From the NCBI RefSeq assembly GCF_001976065.1, contig NZ_MNAH01000008.1, positions 25,850 to 89,849 of the forward strand: a stretch of DNA of 64,000 nt, written 5' to 3'. Numbering within the stretch: position 1 is the stretch's first letter; the number at the start of each line of letters is the position of its first letter. The stretch comes from Pseudomonas putida. Its GTDB lineage: Bacteria; Pseudomonadota; Gammaproteobacteria; Pseudomonadales; Pseudomonadaceae. The translations under genes were made by a program, and so were the position numbers. Of the stretch, positions 49,835-59,866 are shown one piece after another. The notes below the pieces were generated by a model. That model was not told where the DNA came from, searched no databases, and was given only the letters and a program-made list of their open reading frames with translations.

Positions 49835-52282
49835 TCAGCGCACGTTACCAGCGGTCAGCGCTATTTCCTCTTTATCGAAATCATCGACATCGATCACCTT
49901 TCGCCGCGACGCCTGGGCCTCACGCAGCGTTTGGGCTTCTCCCGGTTGCAACACGCCGGCCTCCAAGGCGGCATCGATGACATTTTCCCCGGCGACCGGT
50001 TTGACCTGGCCGCTCTTGAGCGCCACCTGCAGTTTCTTACGCAAGGGTTGCGCAGCGTTCAGCAGATTGCAGGTGTGCTGCAGGACACCAACAGGGTCTT
50101 CGAGCGATTGCGGGCGGTAGCAACCCAACAGCACTTCTTCCAGGGCCGGATCGCCCTTGGCGCGGCCGATCACCGCAGCAACTTCGGCGCCGAGTTTGTC
50201 CGATGGCCCTTTGTGGCGACGGCCGAACGGGAACACGATCACCCGCAACAGGCAACCCAGCACCTTGTTCGGAAAGTTGTTCAGCAGTTCGTCCATGGCT
50301 CGCTCGCCGTGCCCGAGGCTTTCCTCCATGGCCCAGGTAAACAGCGGTTTCATGTACTCCGGCGAGTCGAGGTCGTTGTAGCGCTTGAGCGCGGCACTGG
50401 CCAGGTACATGTTGCTCAGCACATCGCCCAGCCGTGCCGACAGGCGTTCGCGCCGTTTCAGTTCGCCGCCGAGCAGCATCATGCTGAGGTCGGCGAGCAG
50501 GGCGAATGCGGCAGCCTGACGGTTCAGCGCGCGGAAATAACCCTGGCTGAGCCTGTCGCCCGGCACGTGCTCCAGGTGCCCGAAGCCCAGGTTCAACACC
50601 AGCGTGCTGGCGGCGTTGCCCACGGCAAAGCCGATGTGCTTGAGCAGCAGGTCATCGAACTCGGTGAGCGCCTGGTCCTTGTCCTCCCGAGTGGCCAGGG
50701 CCATTTCCTTGAGCACGAAGGGGTGGCAGCGAATCGCACCCTGGCCGAAGATCATCAGGTTGCGTGAAAGAATGTTCGCGCCTTCCACGGTAATGAAGAT
50801 CGGCGCGCCACACCATTTGCGAGCAAGGTAGTTGTTCGGCCCTTCGATGATCGCCTTGCCACCATGGACATCCATCGCCTGGCTGATGCACTCGCGGCCG
50901 CGCTCGGTGAGGTGATACTTGAGAATCGCCGACAGCACCGACGGTTTCTCACCGAGGTCCACCGCGTTGGCGGTCAGCATCCGCGCAGCGTCCATCATCC
51001 AGGCGTTGCCGCCGATGCGCGCCATGGCTTCCTGGATGCCTTCGAAAGCGGCAATCGGGACGTTGAACTGCTCGCGAACCTGCGCATATTGGCCTGTCAC
51101 CAGGCTGGTGAACTTGGCCATGCCCGTGCCCACCGCCGGCAAGGAGATCGAACGCCCCACCGACAGGCAATTCATCAGCATCATCCAGCCTTTGCCGAGC
51201 ATTTCCTGGCCGCCGATCAGGAATTCCAGCGGCACGAACACATCCTTGCCGGAGTTCGGGCCGTTCATGAAGGACGCACCCAGGGGCAGGTGGCGACGGC
51301 CGATTTCCACGCCGGGGAGATCGGTTGGAATCAGCGCCAGGCTGATACCCAGGTCCTCTTCCTCACCCAGCAAGTGATCCGGGTCGTATGCCTTGAACGC
51401 CAGGCCGAGCAGGGTGGCTACCGGGCCCAGGGTGATGTAGCGCTTTTCCCAGTTCAGGCGCAGGCCGATGGTCTCCTTGCCTTCCCATTCGCCTTTGCAG
51501 ATCACGCCGGTGTCGGGCATGCCGCCGGCGTCCGAACCGGCCAAGGGACCGGTCAGGGCAAAACACGGAATTTCGTCGCCACGGGCCAGGCGTGGCAGGT
51601 AATGGTTGCGCTGTTCGTCAGTGCCGTAATGCAGCAACAGTTCGGCCGGACCGAGGGAGTTCGGGACCATCACGGTAGAGGCGAGGTCACCGCTGTGACT
51701 CGCCAGTTTCATTGCCACTTGCGAGTGGGCATAGGCGGAGAAACCCTTGCCGCCAAACTCCTTGGGAATGATCAGGGCAAAGAAGCCCTGGTCCTTGATG
51801 TAAGCCCAGGCTTCGGCCGGCAAGTCCATGGTTTGACCGAGCTGCCAATCACTGACCATGGCGCAGAGTTCTTCGGTCGGGCCGTCGATGAAGGCCTGTT
51901 CTTCTTCGTTCAACTGCACCTTGGGATAGGACAGCAGTTTGTTCCAGTCCGGGCGACCGCTGAACAGCTCGCCGTCCCACCACACGGTGCCGGCTTCGAT
52001 AGCATCGCGTTCGGTTTCCGACATCGGCGGCAGGGTTTTCTGGAACCAGTTGAACATCGGTGCGCTGAAGAATTTACGGCGCAGATCAGGCAAAAGCAGG
52101 GGCGCCGCCACGGCGGCGGTCAGCACCCAGAAAATCAGCAGCAGCCAACCCGGTGCGCGACTGAACGCGCCCATTGCCAGCAGATAGACAGCCACGATGC
52201 CCAAGGCAGGCAGCGGCGCGATGCGACGGTGGGCCAAATAAGCTATCCCGACAACCAGAACCAGTATCCACAACAGCAGCAT
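49835..52282 (-). CDS. fadE: Acyl-CoA dehydrogenase FadE
   Basis: Long acyl-CoA dehydrogenase of 815 residues with an N-terminal membrane-anchoring region (LLLWILVLVVGIAYLAHRRI; MGAFSRAPGWLLLIFWVLTA) and a C-terminal DUF1974-type extension. The FAD/substrate domain carries KEFGGKGFSAYAHSQVAM, ALTGPLAGSDAGGMPDTG and AMDVHGGKAIIEGPNNYLAR. It catalyses the first step of beta-oxidation. ATG at 52282 follows GGAGGATTA. Single gene on the minus strand; a PsrA-type operator was not found by eye. Confidence 0.95.
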   Translation of the reverse strand: MLLLWILVLVVGIAYLAHRRIAPLPALGIVAVYLLAMGAFSRAPGWLLLIFWVLTAAVAAPLLLPDLRRKFFSAPMFNWFQKTLPPMSETERDAIEAGTVWWDGELFSGRPDWNKLLSYPKVQLNEEEQAFIDGPTEELCAMVSDWQLGQTMDLPAEAWAYIKDQGFFALIIPKEFGGKGFSAYAHSQVAMKLASHSGDLASTVMVPNSLGPAELLLHYGTDEQRNHYLPRLARGDEIPCFALTGPLAGSDAGGMPDTGVICKGEWEGKETIGLRLNWEKRYITLGPVATLLGLAFKAYDPDHLLGEEEDLGISLALIPTDLPGVEIGRRHLPLGASFMNGPNSGKDVFVPLEFLIGGQEMLGKGWMMLMNCLSVGRSISLPAVGTGMAKFTSLVTGQYAQVREQFNVPIAAFEGIQEAMARIGGNAWMMDAARMLTANAVDLGEKPSVLSAILKYHLTERGRECISQAMDVHGGKAIIEGPNNYLARKWCGAPIFITVEGANILSRNLMIFGQGAIRCHPFVLKEMALATREDKDQALTEFDDLLLKHIGFAVGNAASTLVLNLGFGHLEHVPGDRLSQGYFRALNRQAAAFALLADLSMMLLGGELKRRERLSARLGDVLSNMYLASAALKRYNDLDSPEYMKPLFTWAMEESLGHGERAMDELLNNFPNKVLGCLLRVIVFPFGRRHKGPSDKLGAEVAAVIGRAKGDPALEEVLLGCYRPQSLEDPVGVLQHTCNLLNAAQPLRKKLQVALKSGQVKPVAGENVIDAALEAGVLQPGEAQTLREAQASRRKVIDVDDFDKEEIALTAGNVR

Positions 52283-52545
52283 ATTTAATCCTCCGTGAAC
52301 CCAGGGCGTACCAACCCACAGAGCTTAGACGGCATCCGTAAAACCGGGTGGTCAGAGCGAGGGGATCGGAATCGTGGGAAACCCTGGATGATTGTGTAGG
52401 CCTCAAGCGCGACAGACCGTGAAAAATCGTTCATTGAGCGGGCGGCAAAGCGCCCATGTTTGGCCGATACGTCGTTATCTCTGTGCTGAACCTCTCGTTA
52501 GACTGGACGCTTGCCCTGGACATTACCAGCATGGAGATTGCCCGC

Positions 52546-53205
52546 ATGCACGAGTACCTGAGCCCCGGCCGCTTCATCGATAGTGACCACCCGTCGGTGG
52601 TGGAGTTCGCGGAAAAACACCGCGGTACCAGTCGTGACCCGCTCGAACAGGCGATCCAACTCTATTACGCCGTGCGCGAGGCGGTGCGCTACAACCCCTA
52701 TACCTTCAGCCGCGATCCGCAGACCCTGTGCGGCAGTTATGCACTGGCGGCCGGGGAAAGTTATTGCGTGCCCAAAGCCACGCTGCTGGCCGGTGCCGCG
52801 CGGCATTGCGCGATACCTGCGCGAATCGGTCTGGCGGATGTGCGCAATCATCTGTCGACCCCGCGTCTACTCGAATTGCTCAAGAGCGACGTATTCGCCA
52901 TGCACGGCTACACCGAGCTTTATCTGAACGGTCGTTGGGTCAAAGCCACTCCGGCGTTCAACCAGGGCTTGTGCGACCTGTTCAATGTGGCGCCGCTGGA
53001 ATTCGACGGGATAAACGACAGCGTTTTCCATCCCTTCAATCGCGACGGCGAGAAATTGATGGAGTACATGATCGATCACGGCCAGTTTACCGACGTGCCT
53101 GAAAGGTTCTTCTTTGCACACCTTGAAAAGTGTTATCCGCACTTGTTCGGCGACCAACTGCCGGCGCTGCTGGGGGACATGCAGAGCGATTTGAGTCGCG
53201 CCTGA
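52546..53205 (+). CDS. Transglutaminase-like domain protein
   Basis: A 219-residue protein with a transglutaminase/protease-like core: AIQLYYAVREAVRYNPYTFS, the cysteine in LAAGESYCVPKATLLAGAAR, the histidine in DVFAMHGYTELYLNGRWVKA, and the aspartate of the triad nearby (RDGEKLMEY). Cysteine, histidine and aspartate candidates are all present. ATG at 52546 has GGAG 9 bases upstream. Function unknown; probable cytosolic peptide hydrolase or crosslinker. It is divergent from fadE. Confidence 0.84.
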   Translation: MHEYLSPGRFIDSDHPSVVEFAEKHRGTSRDPLEQAIQLYYAVREAVRYNPYTFSRDPQTLCGSYALAAGESYCVPKATLLAGAARHCAIPARIGLADVRNHLSTPRLLELLKSDVFAMHGYTELYLNGRWVKATPAFNQGLCDLFNVAPLEFDGINDSVFHPFNRDGEKLMEYMIDHGQFTDVPERFFFAHLEKCYPHLFGDQLPALLGDMQSDLSRA

Positions 53206-53248
53206 TCCGGCGTATGCTGCCTGCGCATTCATCCATAAAGAGGCGGTC

Positions 53249-53872
53249 ATGCTGAAGATCTGGGGTCGGAAAAACTCGTCGAATGTCAGGAAACCATTGT
53301 GGGCTGCCGAGGAACTGGGCCTGGCCTATGAGGCCATCGATGCGGGCGGGTCCTTTGGTGTCGTCGATACACCTGAGTACCGTGCCATGAACCCCAATGG
53401 TCGCGTGCCGGTAATTGAAGATGATGGATTCGTGTTGTGGGAATCCAACGCCATCGTGCGTTATCTGATGGCCAGGCATGCGCCGAATACACCGTGGTAT
53501 CCGGCTGATTTGCAAGCGCGGGCCAGCGCCGAGAAATGGATGGACTGGACCACGTCCGGTTTTGCCGGGCCATTCCGTACGGTGTTTTGGGGCGTTTTGC
53601 GCACCCCGGCCGATCAACAGGACTGGTCCGCGATCAAGGCGGCGATCAAGGAGTGCGAAGCGCTGCTGGCGATGGCTGACCAGGCGCTGGCGACTCAGCC
53701 CTACCTGTCCGGTGACGAGATCGGCATGGGCGACATTCCCCTGGGCAGTTTCATTTATGCCTGGTTCGAGATGCCGATCGAGCGTTCGCCGCATCCCCAT
53801 CTGCAGGCCTGGTACGCGCGGTTGAAACAGCGCCCGGCGTATCGCAAGGCAGTCATGACCGCGTTGACTTAA
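53249..53872 (+). CDS. Glutathione S-transferase
   Basis: GST of 207 residues with a thioredoxin-fold N-terminal half (LKIWGRKNSSNVRKPLWAAE; serine-type active site near residues 9-10; PNGRVPVIEDDGFVLWESNA, the cis-Pro/glutathione site) and a helical C-terminal half. Sits 43 bases after the transglutaminase-like gene, probably the same operon. Substrate not predictable. Confidence 0.92.
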   Translation: MLKIWGRKNSSNVRKPLWAAEELGLAYEAIDAGGSFGVVDTPEYRAMNPNGRVPVIEDDGFVLWESNAIVRYLMARHAPNTPWYPADLQARASAEKWMDWTTSGFAGPFRTVFWGVLRTPADQQDWSAIKAAIKECEALLAMADQALATQPYLSGDEIGMGDIPLGSFIYAWFEMPIERSPHPHLQAWYARLKQRPAYRKAVMTALT

Positions 53873-54004
53873 TACTCACTATCGACACACTTGACTGTAC
53901 TTGTGGGCTGGCGACAAGCACCATTGCGTCCATGCGCCGCGGTTGTTTTGCTTGCCGCCCGCCCATATCTGTTCCTTTCTTCCCTTCTTGGTGCGTAATC
54001 CGAT

Positions 54005-54937
54005 ATGAGTTCCGCTCTGTCCATCCGGCAGCTAACCAAAACCTACGGCAACGGTTTCCAGGCCTTGAGTGGTATCGATCTGGATGTCGCCGAAGGTGAC
54101 TTCTTCGCCTTGCTCGGCCCCAACGGCGCCGGCAAATCCACGACCATTGGCATTCTGTCGACCCTGGTGAACAAGACCAGCGGCACAGTGAATATCTTCG
54201 GTCACGACCTGGACAAGAACCCGGCGGCGCTCAAGCGCTGCATCGGCGTCGTTCCCCAGGAATTCAACTTCAACCAGTTCGAAAAGACCTTCGACATCGT
54301 CGTGACCCAGGCCGGTTACTACGGCATCCCGGCGAAAGTCGCCAAAGCGCGCGCCGAACAGTACCTGACCCAGCTCGGGCTGTGGGACAAGCGCGATGTG
54401 CCGTCGCGTTCGCTGTCGGGCGGCATGAAGCGTCGATTGATGATCGCCCGGGCGCTGGTTCACGAACCGCGCCTGCTGATCCTCGACGAACCGACTGCGG
54501 GCGTGGACATCGAACTGCGTCGTTCGATGTGGACTTTCCTCACCGAGCTGAACAAGAAAGGCATCACGATCATCCTCACCACGCATTATCTGGAGGAGGC
54601 CGAGCAGTTGTGCCGCAACATCGGCATCATCGACCACGGGGTGATCGTCGAGAACACCAGCATGAAGCAGTTGCTCGGCCAACTGCATGTCGAGACCTTC
54701 CTGCTGGATTTGAAGAACAATCTGAGCGCGCCGCCGCAGCTGCTGGGTTATCCATCACGCTTGCTCGATGGTCACACCCTGGAAGTCCAGGTGGATAAAA
54801 GCATGGGCATCACCGCGCTGTTCACTCAGCTGGCGCAGCAGAACATCGAAGTGCTGAGCCTGCGCAACAAAACCAATCGCCTCGAGGAGTTGTTCGTGTC
54901 CCTGGTGGAGAAAAATCTGTCGAAGGTGGCGGTATGA
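54005..54937 (+). CDS. ABC transporter ATP-binding protein (YadG-like)
   Basis: ATPase subunit of 310 residues: Walker A LLGPNGAGKSTTIG (about 37-50), Q loop VVPQEFNF, signature LSGGMKRRLMIARALVHEPR and Walker B LLILDEPTAG. A C-terminal extension of about 80 residues (TSMKQLLGQLHVETFLLDL) is typical for ABC-2 exporters. It overlaps the permease gene by 4 bases. Exported substrate unknown. Confidence 0.95.
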   Translation: MSSALSIRQLTKTYGNGFQALSGIDLDVAEGDFFALLGPNGAGKSTTIGILSTLVNKTSGTVNIFGHDLDKNPAALKRCIGVVPQEFNFNQFEKTFDIVVTQAGYYGIPAKVAKARAEQYLTQLGLWDKRDVPSRSLSGGMKRRLMIARALVHEPRLLILDEPTAGVDIELRRSMWTFLTELNKKGITIILTTHYLEEAEQLCRNIGIIDHGVIVENTSMKQLLGQLHVETFLLDLKNNLSAPPQLLGYPSRLLDGHTLEVQVDKSMGITALFTQLAQQNIEVLSLRNKTNRLEELFVSLVEKNLSKVAV

Positions 54938-55713
54938 GTTCCGAGCTGCAACCCAACCTCGTTGCCCTCAACACCATCGTTTACCGTGAGGTCCGGCGCT
55001 TTACCCGGATCTGGCCGCAGACGCTGCTGCCGCCAGCGATCACCATGGTTCTGTACTTCGTGATCTTCGGCAACCTGATCGGTCGCCAGATCGGCGACAT
55101 GGGTGGCTTCACTTACATGGAGTACATCGTGCCGGGCCTGATCATGATGTCGGTGATCACCAACTCCTACGGCAACGTGGTATCGAGTTTCTTCGGCAGC
55201 AAGTTCCAGCGCTCCATCGAAGAGTTGATGGTGTCGCCGGTGTCGCCACACACCATTCTGATCGGCTACACCCTGGGTGGCGTGCTGCGCGGCCTGATGG
55301 TCGGGATCATCGTGACGCTGCTGTCGTTGTTCTTCACCGATTTGCAGGTGCATCACCTGGGTGTGACCATTCTGGTGGTGGTGCTGACGGCCACGATCTT
55401 CTCGCTGCTGGGCTTCATCAACGCCGTGTTTGCGCGCAACTTCGATGACATCTCGATCATCCCGACCTTTGTGCTGACGCCTTTGACCTACCTGGGCGGG
55501 GTGTTCTACTCGATCTCGTTGCTGCCGCCGTTCTGGCAGACCGTGTCCCTGGCCAACCCGGTCCTGCACATGGTCAATGCCTTCCGTTACGGCATTCTCG
55601 GGGTGTCGGATATTCGGATCAGCATTGCGATCACCTTCATGCTGGTGGCGACCGTGGTCCTGTACCTCGGGTGCGCGCGGTTGCTGGTGAGTGGGCGGGG
55701 GATGCGTACCTGA
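54934..55713 (+). CDS. ABC-2 type transporter permease (YadH-like)
   Basis: Inner-membrane permease of 259 residues with six membrane segments. Motifs are YMEYIVPGLIMMSVITNSYG, VSPVSPHTILIGYTLGGVLR and LTPLTYLGGVFYSISLLPPF. The ATGA overlap couples it to the ATPase. The pair forms a complete two-gene exporter of the YadGH type; substrate unknown. Confidence 0.95.
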   Translation: MSSELQPNLVALNTIVYREVRRFTRIWPQTLLPPAITMVLYFVIFGNLIGRQIGDMGGFTYMEYIVPGLIMMSVITNSYGNVVSSFFGSKFQRSIEELMVSPVSPHTILIGYTLGGVLRGLMVGIIVTLLSLFFTDLQVHHLGVTILVVVLTATIFSLLGFINAVFARNFDDISIIPTFVLTPLTYLGGVFYSISLLPPFWQTVSLANPVLHMVNAFRYGILGVSDIRISIAITFMLVATVVLYLGCARLLVSGRGMRT

Positions 55714-55788
55714 TCATTGCTCGCGGATGTACCCGATCTACTGACCACCTATGGTTTCGTTCCCCTGTGAGCTGCCGCATTTCAAATC

Positions 55789-55814
55789 AAAACGGCGCCT
55801 GAAGGCGCCGTTTT
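55789..55814. terminator. Bidirectional terminator of the ABC-2 operon and the DUF2062 gene
   Basis: AAAACGGCGCC and GGCGCCGTTTT are perfect 11-base complements around TGAA, with A and T runs. It lies between convergent genes. Confidence 0.92.
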
Positions 55815-55820
55815 GCATTG

Positions 55821-56336
55821 TCACAGCCGACTTTGCTTGCGCCGCCGCCATTGTCGCGCCACCCACCAGCGCCAATACATCATGACTATGAAATAGGCCA
55901 ACGCCCCCAGCACCAACCCTGTCACCACCGACCCCAGCAAAAACGGCTGCCACAGGGTCGAGAGCTCGCCGCTGATCCATTCCCAGGTCAGCTCGTCCGG
56001 CAGATGCCGTGCAGGAACGTCCATCAGCCAGGCACCGGTCTGGTAGGTGCAGAAGAACACGGCCGGCATGGTGATCGGGTTGGTCAGCCAGACCAGGCTA
56101 ACCGCAATCGGCATGTTGCCACGCACGATGATCGCGAAAATCGCCGCCACCAGCATCTGCAATGGAATCGGCAGGAATGCCGCGAACAGGCCGACCGCCA
56201 TGGCCCGGGCCACGGAATGGCGATTGAGGTGCCAGAGGTTCGGGTCATGCAGCAGGGTGCCGAGAAAGCGTAAGGACTTGTGTTCCCTGATGCTGGTCGG
56301 GTCTGGCATGTAGCGTTTGAATAATCGCCGGGGCAT
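55821..56336 (-). CDS. DUF2062 family membrane protein
   Basis: A 171-residue inner-membrane protein with about three membrane segments (SVARAMAVGLFAAFLPIPLQ, VSLVWLTNPITMPAVFFCTY, GSVVTGLVLGALAYFIVMMY) and a basic C terminus (WRWWVARQWRRRKQSRL). ATG at 56336 follows GAGAAG. The family has no established function. It is divergent from comEC. Confidence 0.88.
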   Translation of the reverse strand: MPRRLFKRYMPDPTSIREHKSLRFLGTLLHDPNLWHLNRHSVARAMAVGLFAAFLPIPLQMLVAAIFAIIVRGNMPIAVSLVWLTNPITMPAVFFCTYQTGAWLMDVPARHLPDELTWEWISGELSTLWQPFLLGSVVTGLVLGALAYFIVMMYWRWWVARQWRRRKQSRL

Positions 56337-56472
56337 AAGGCTTCTCGGTCGGTCAGGTCGGCAAGTATGTCTGGATTCCATGAAGCGCCCATTCAGACTT
56401 TGTGACAATTGTTAACGACGGACGTGCCCTGCGCGGACTATGCCTAGGGACGGGACTCTCAAGGACGAGCTT

Positions 56473-58707
56473 ATGCGCACAGGGATGATGGCGCTGGCGT
56501 TGGGTCTGCTGGCCCTGCGTTTTTTGCCGGTGTTACCGCCGGTCTGGTTGTGGTTATCGATGCCGGTGGCCGGCTTGATGTTGCTGCCGTTCAGGACGTA
56601 TCCGGCGGCGTTTTTCCTGTTCGGCCTGAGTTGGGCCTGCGCCCATGCACAGTGGGCCCTGGATGATCGGCTGGCGCCGGGCCTCGACGGGGAAACGCGC
56701 TGGCTCGAAGGACGGGTCACCGGGTTGCCGCAGAACGCCGAGGGTGTGGTGCGTTTTGAACTGAGCGACAGCCAGTCACGCCGCAGCGACCTGCCGCGAC
56801 ATTTGCGCCTGGCCTGGTACGACGGCCCGCCGGTCAACAGCGGCGAACGCTGGCGGCTGGCGGTCAAGCTGAAGCGACCTGTGGGATTGCTCAATCCCCA
56901 TGCCTTCGACTATGAGGCCTGGCTGTTGGCGCAACGTATCGGTGCGACCGGAACCGTCAAGGCCGGGGAGCGACTCGCGCCAGCCCGGTGGGCCTTGCGC
57001 GACGGTGTCCGCCAGCGGCTACAGGCCGTGGACACTCAAGGTCGAACAGGCGTACTGACGGCCTTGGTGCTGGGTGACGGCGCGGGACTCAGTCGCGAGG
57101 AATGGCAGGTGTTGCAAGACACCGGCACCGTTCATCTGCTGGTGATTTCCGGGCAACACGTCGGCTTGTTGGCGGGACTGGTCTATCTGTTGATCGCCGG
57201 GCTTGCCCGTTATGGATTGTGGCCGGCGCGTCTGCCATGGTTGCCCTGGGCCTGTGGCCTGGCTTTTCTGGCGGCCCTTGGCTATGGGCTGTTGGCCGGC
57301 TTCGAAGTGCCGGTTCGCCGAGCTTGCCTGATGATTGGCCTGGTGCTGCTGTGGCGCGTGCGTTTTCGTCACCTGGGTGCCTGGTGGCCTCTGTTGCTGG
57401 CACTCGATGGCGTCTTGCTGATGGACCCGTTGGCGAGCCTGCAACCAGGTTTCTGGTTGTCTTTCGCAGCGGTGGCGGTGTTGATCTTCACGTTCGGTGG
57501 CCGCCTGGGGCCCTGGCCATGGTGGCAAACCTGGACCCGTGCCCAGTGGCTGATCGCTATTGGCCTTGGCCCGTTTCTGCTGGTCCTGGGGTTGCCGATC
57601 AGCCTCAGCGGGCCGCTGGTCAATCTGCTGGCGGTGCCCTGGATCAGCCTGGTGGTGCTGCCCCCGGCCTTGCTCGGGACTCTGTTGTTGCCGATGCCCT
57701 ACGTCGGCGAGTGGTTGCTGTGGCTGGCGGGCGGTTTGATCGATTGGCTGTTTACCGGGCTGGCCGTGGTCGCGGGCAAGGCTCCCGCGTGGGTGCCCGC
57801 AGCGATCCCCCTGTGGGTTTGGGGCATCGGTACTTTCGGCGCCTTTCTGTTGCTGCTGCCGCGAGGCGTACCCATGCGTCCGCTAGGCTGGCCGTTGCTG
57901 CTGCTCCTGGTGTTCCCCCCGCGACCGATGCTGCCCGAGGGTATTGCCGAGGTCTGGCAGCTGGATGTTGGCCAAGGGTTGGCGATCATGGTGCGCACAC
58001 GCCATCACACGCTGCTGTATGACGCGGGTCCGCGTTTTCGTGATCTCGACCAGGGGGCACGGGTCGTCCTTCCAGCACTACGGAAACTGGGCGTGAAGGA
58101 ACTCGACCTGATGTTGATCAGCCATGCCCATGCCGATCATGCCGGTGGCGCCCGTGCAGTCGCCGATGGGTTGCCGGTGAAGCGGGTGCTCAGCGGAGAA
58201 CCTGCCGACCTGCCTGCCGGGTTGCAGGCCGAGGGTTGCGAGAGTGGCCGACAATGGATGTGGGATGGGGTCAGTTTCCAACTATGGCATTGGCCACAGG
58301 CCAGGGACAGCAACCAGAATTCCTGCGTGTTGCAGATCGAGGCCAATGGCGAGCGCTTGCTGCTTAGCGGTGACATAGACAGCAGCGCCGAGCGCGCGCT
58401 GCTCGACAGTCCACTGGCCGTGCCCACCGATTGGTTGCAGGCACCGCATCACGGTAGTCGCAGTTCGTCTTCGATGGCGCTGCTCAACGTCCTGCAGCCC
58501 AGGGCGGCGCTGATCTCCCGTGGGCAGGGCAACTCGTTCGGCCATCCACACTCCGTTGTGATTGAGCGCTATCGAAATCGCGGGACGGCGATCTATGACA
58601 GTGCGCTGCAAGGTGCCGTTCATCTGCAACTGGGGCGTTTCGAAGCGCCGCGCTCGATGCGTCAGGAACGGCGCTTCTGGCGCGATCCGCCACCCTCGAG
58701 CAAATAG
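56473..58707 (+). CDS. comEC: DNA internalization-related competence protein ComEC/Rec2
   Basis: Polytopic membrane protein of 744 residues with the competence domain (DTGTVHLLVISGQHVGLLAG, FEVPVRRACLMIGLVLLWRV) and a C-terminal metallo-beta-lactamase domain (LMLISHAHADHAGGARAVAD, LQAPHHGSRSSSSMALLN). It carries ssDNA across the inner membrane during transformation. All motifs are intact, so no degeneration is visible. ATG at 56473 is reasonable. It lies at the head of the exbB-lpxK-murB operon. Confidence 0.93.
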   Translation: MRTGMMALALGLLALRFLPVLPPVWLWLSMPVAGLMLLPFRTYPAAFFLFGLSWACAHAQWALDDRLAPGLDGETRWLEGRVTGLPQNAEGVVRFELSDSQSRRSDLPRHLRLAWYDGPPVNSGERWRLAVKLKRPVGLLNPHAFDYEAWLLAQRIGATGTVKAGERLAPARWALRDGVRQRLQAVDTQGRTGVLTALVLGDGAGLSREEWQVLQDTGTVHLLVISGQHVGLLAGLVYLLIAGLARYGLWPARLPWLPWACGLAFLAALGYGLLAGFEVPVRRACLMIGLVLLWRVRFRHLGAWWPLLLALDGVLLMDPLASLQPGFWLSFAAVAVLIFTFGGRLGPWPWWQTWTRAQWLIAIGLGPFLLVLGLPISLSGPLVNLLAVPWISLVVLPPALLGTLLLPMPYVGEWLLWLAGGLIDWLFTGLAVVAGKAPAWVPAAIPLWVWGIGTFGAFLLLLPRGVPMRPLGWPLLLLLVFPPRPMLPEGIAEVWQLDVGQGLAIMVRTRHHTLLYDAGPRFRDLDQGARVVLPALRKLGVKELDLMLISHAHADHAGGARAVADGLPVKRVLSGEPADLPAGLQAEGCESGRQWMWDGVSFQLWHWPQARDSNQNSCVLQIEANGERLLLSGDIDSSAERALLDSPLAVPTDWLQAPHHGSRSSSSMALLNVLQPRAALISRGQGNSFGHPHSVVIERYRNRGTAIYDSALQGAVHLQLGRFEAPRSMRQERRFWRDPPPSSK

Positions 58708-58805
58708 CCGGAAGTGATCAAAGGGCGACCGGATGCGACATCACGGTCTTCGGTGCGCCCACCCCCTATGTTAGAGTGGCGCACTTTTTCGAGGGGACTG
58801 TCACT

Positions 58806-59441
58806 GTGTGGGAATTGGTCAAATCCGGCGGCTGGATGATGCTGCCGATCATCCTGAGTTCCATCGCGGCAATGGCAATCGTTGCCGAACGTCTGTGGAC
58901 CCTGCGAGCCAGTCGCGTGACCCCTGAGCATTTGCTCGGGCAGGTCTGGGTCTGGATCAAGGACAAGCAACTGAACAAGGAAAAGCTCAAGGAGCTGCGT
59001 GCCAATTCGCCGTTGGGCGAGATCCTGGCCGCAGGCCTGGCCAACTCCCGGCATGGTCGCGAGATCATGAAGGAGTGTATCGAAGAGGCCGCCGCGCGGG
59101 TCATCCATGAGCTGGAGCGCTACATCAATGCCCTTGGCACCATCGCCGCCATGGCCCCTTTGCTGGGGCTGCTGGGTACGGTGCTGGGCATGATCGATAT
59201 TTTCAGTGCGTTCATGGGCACGGGCATGGCCACCAACGCCGCCGTGTTGGCCGGGGGTATCTCCAAGGCACTGATCACCACGGCCGCCGGCTTGATGGTC
59301 GGTATCCCGTCGGTATTCTTCCACCGTTTCCTGCAACGCCGGATCGATGAGCTGGTGGTAGGCATGGAGCAGGAGGCGATCAAGCTGGTCGAAGTCGTGC
59401 AGGGTGATCGTGACGTGGACCTGGCGGGGGGCAAAGCGTGA
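58806..59441 (+). CDS. exbB: MotA/TolQ/ExbB proton-channel family protein
   Basis: Inner-membrane ion-channel subunit of 211 residues with three membrane segments. The region NALGTIAAMAPLLGLLGTVL and MIDIFSAFMGTGMATNAAVL match the conserved core. GTG at 58806, after GAGGGGA, is chosen; the open frame extends 30 bases upstream with no better site. It overlaps exbD by 4 bases. Probably energises a TonB-like or other envelope process; no tonB gene is in the window. Confidence 0.9.
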   Translation: MWELVKSGGWMMLPIILSSIAAMAIVAERLWTLRASRVTPEHLLGQVWVWIKDKQLNKEKLKELRANSPLGEILAAGLANSRHGREIMKECIEEAAARVIHELERYINALGTIAAMAPLLGLLGTVLGMIDIFSAFMGTGMATNAAVLAGGISKALITTAAGLMVGIPSVFFHRFLQRRIDELVVGMEQEAIKLVEVVQGDRDVDLAGGKA

Positions 59442-59866
59442 AATTCCGCCGCAAGCAACGGGAGAATGTGGACATCAACCTCGCGTCGCTGATCGACGTG
59501 GTGTTTATCCTGCTGCTGTTTTTTGTCGTGACCACGACGTTCACTCGTGAAACCCAATTGCGCGTCGATCTGCCCGAAGCGGTCAGCGGCGCGCCTTCCG
59601 ATGACCAGACCCGGCAGTTGGATATCGCGATCAGCGCCGACGGGGTGTTCTCGGTGAACAACCAGGTATTGCCCAAAAGCGACCTGGCAACGTTGATGGA
59701 TGCCCTGCAGAAACAATCCAATGGCGACACCAGCCGGCCGCTGTCCATCAGCGCCGACGGAAAATCCCAGCATCAGTCGGTCATCACCGCCATGGACGCC
59801 GCCGGCAAGCTCGGCTTCAGCCATTTGCGCATGACCACAGTCGAGGCGGCGCCGCCCGCGCCCTGA
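59438..59866 (+). CDS. exbD: ExbD/TolR-family protein
   Basis: A 142-residue protein with one N-terminal membrane helix and a periplasmic domain. The conserved DINLASLIDVVFILLLFFVV segment carries the aspartate used for proton transfer. GTG at 59438 overlaps the exbB stop. It overlaps lpxK by one base (TGATG). Confidence 0.9.
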   Translation: MKFRRKQRENVDINLASLIDVVFILLLFFVVTTTFTRETQLRVDLPEAVSGAPSDDQTRQLDIAISADGVFSVNNQVLPKSDLATLMDALQKQSNGDTSRPLSISADGKSQHQSVITAMDAAGKLGFSHLRMTTVEAAPPAP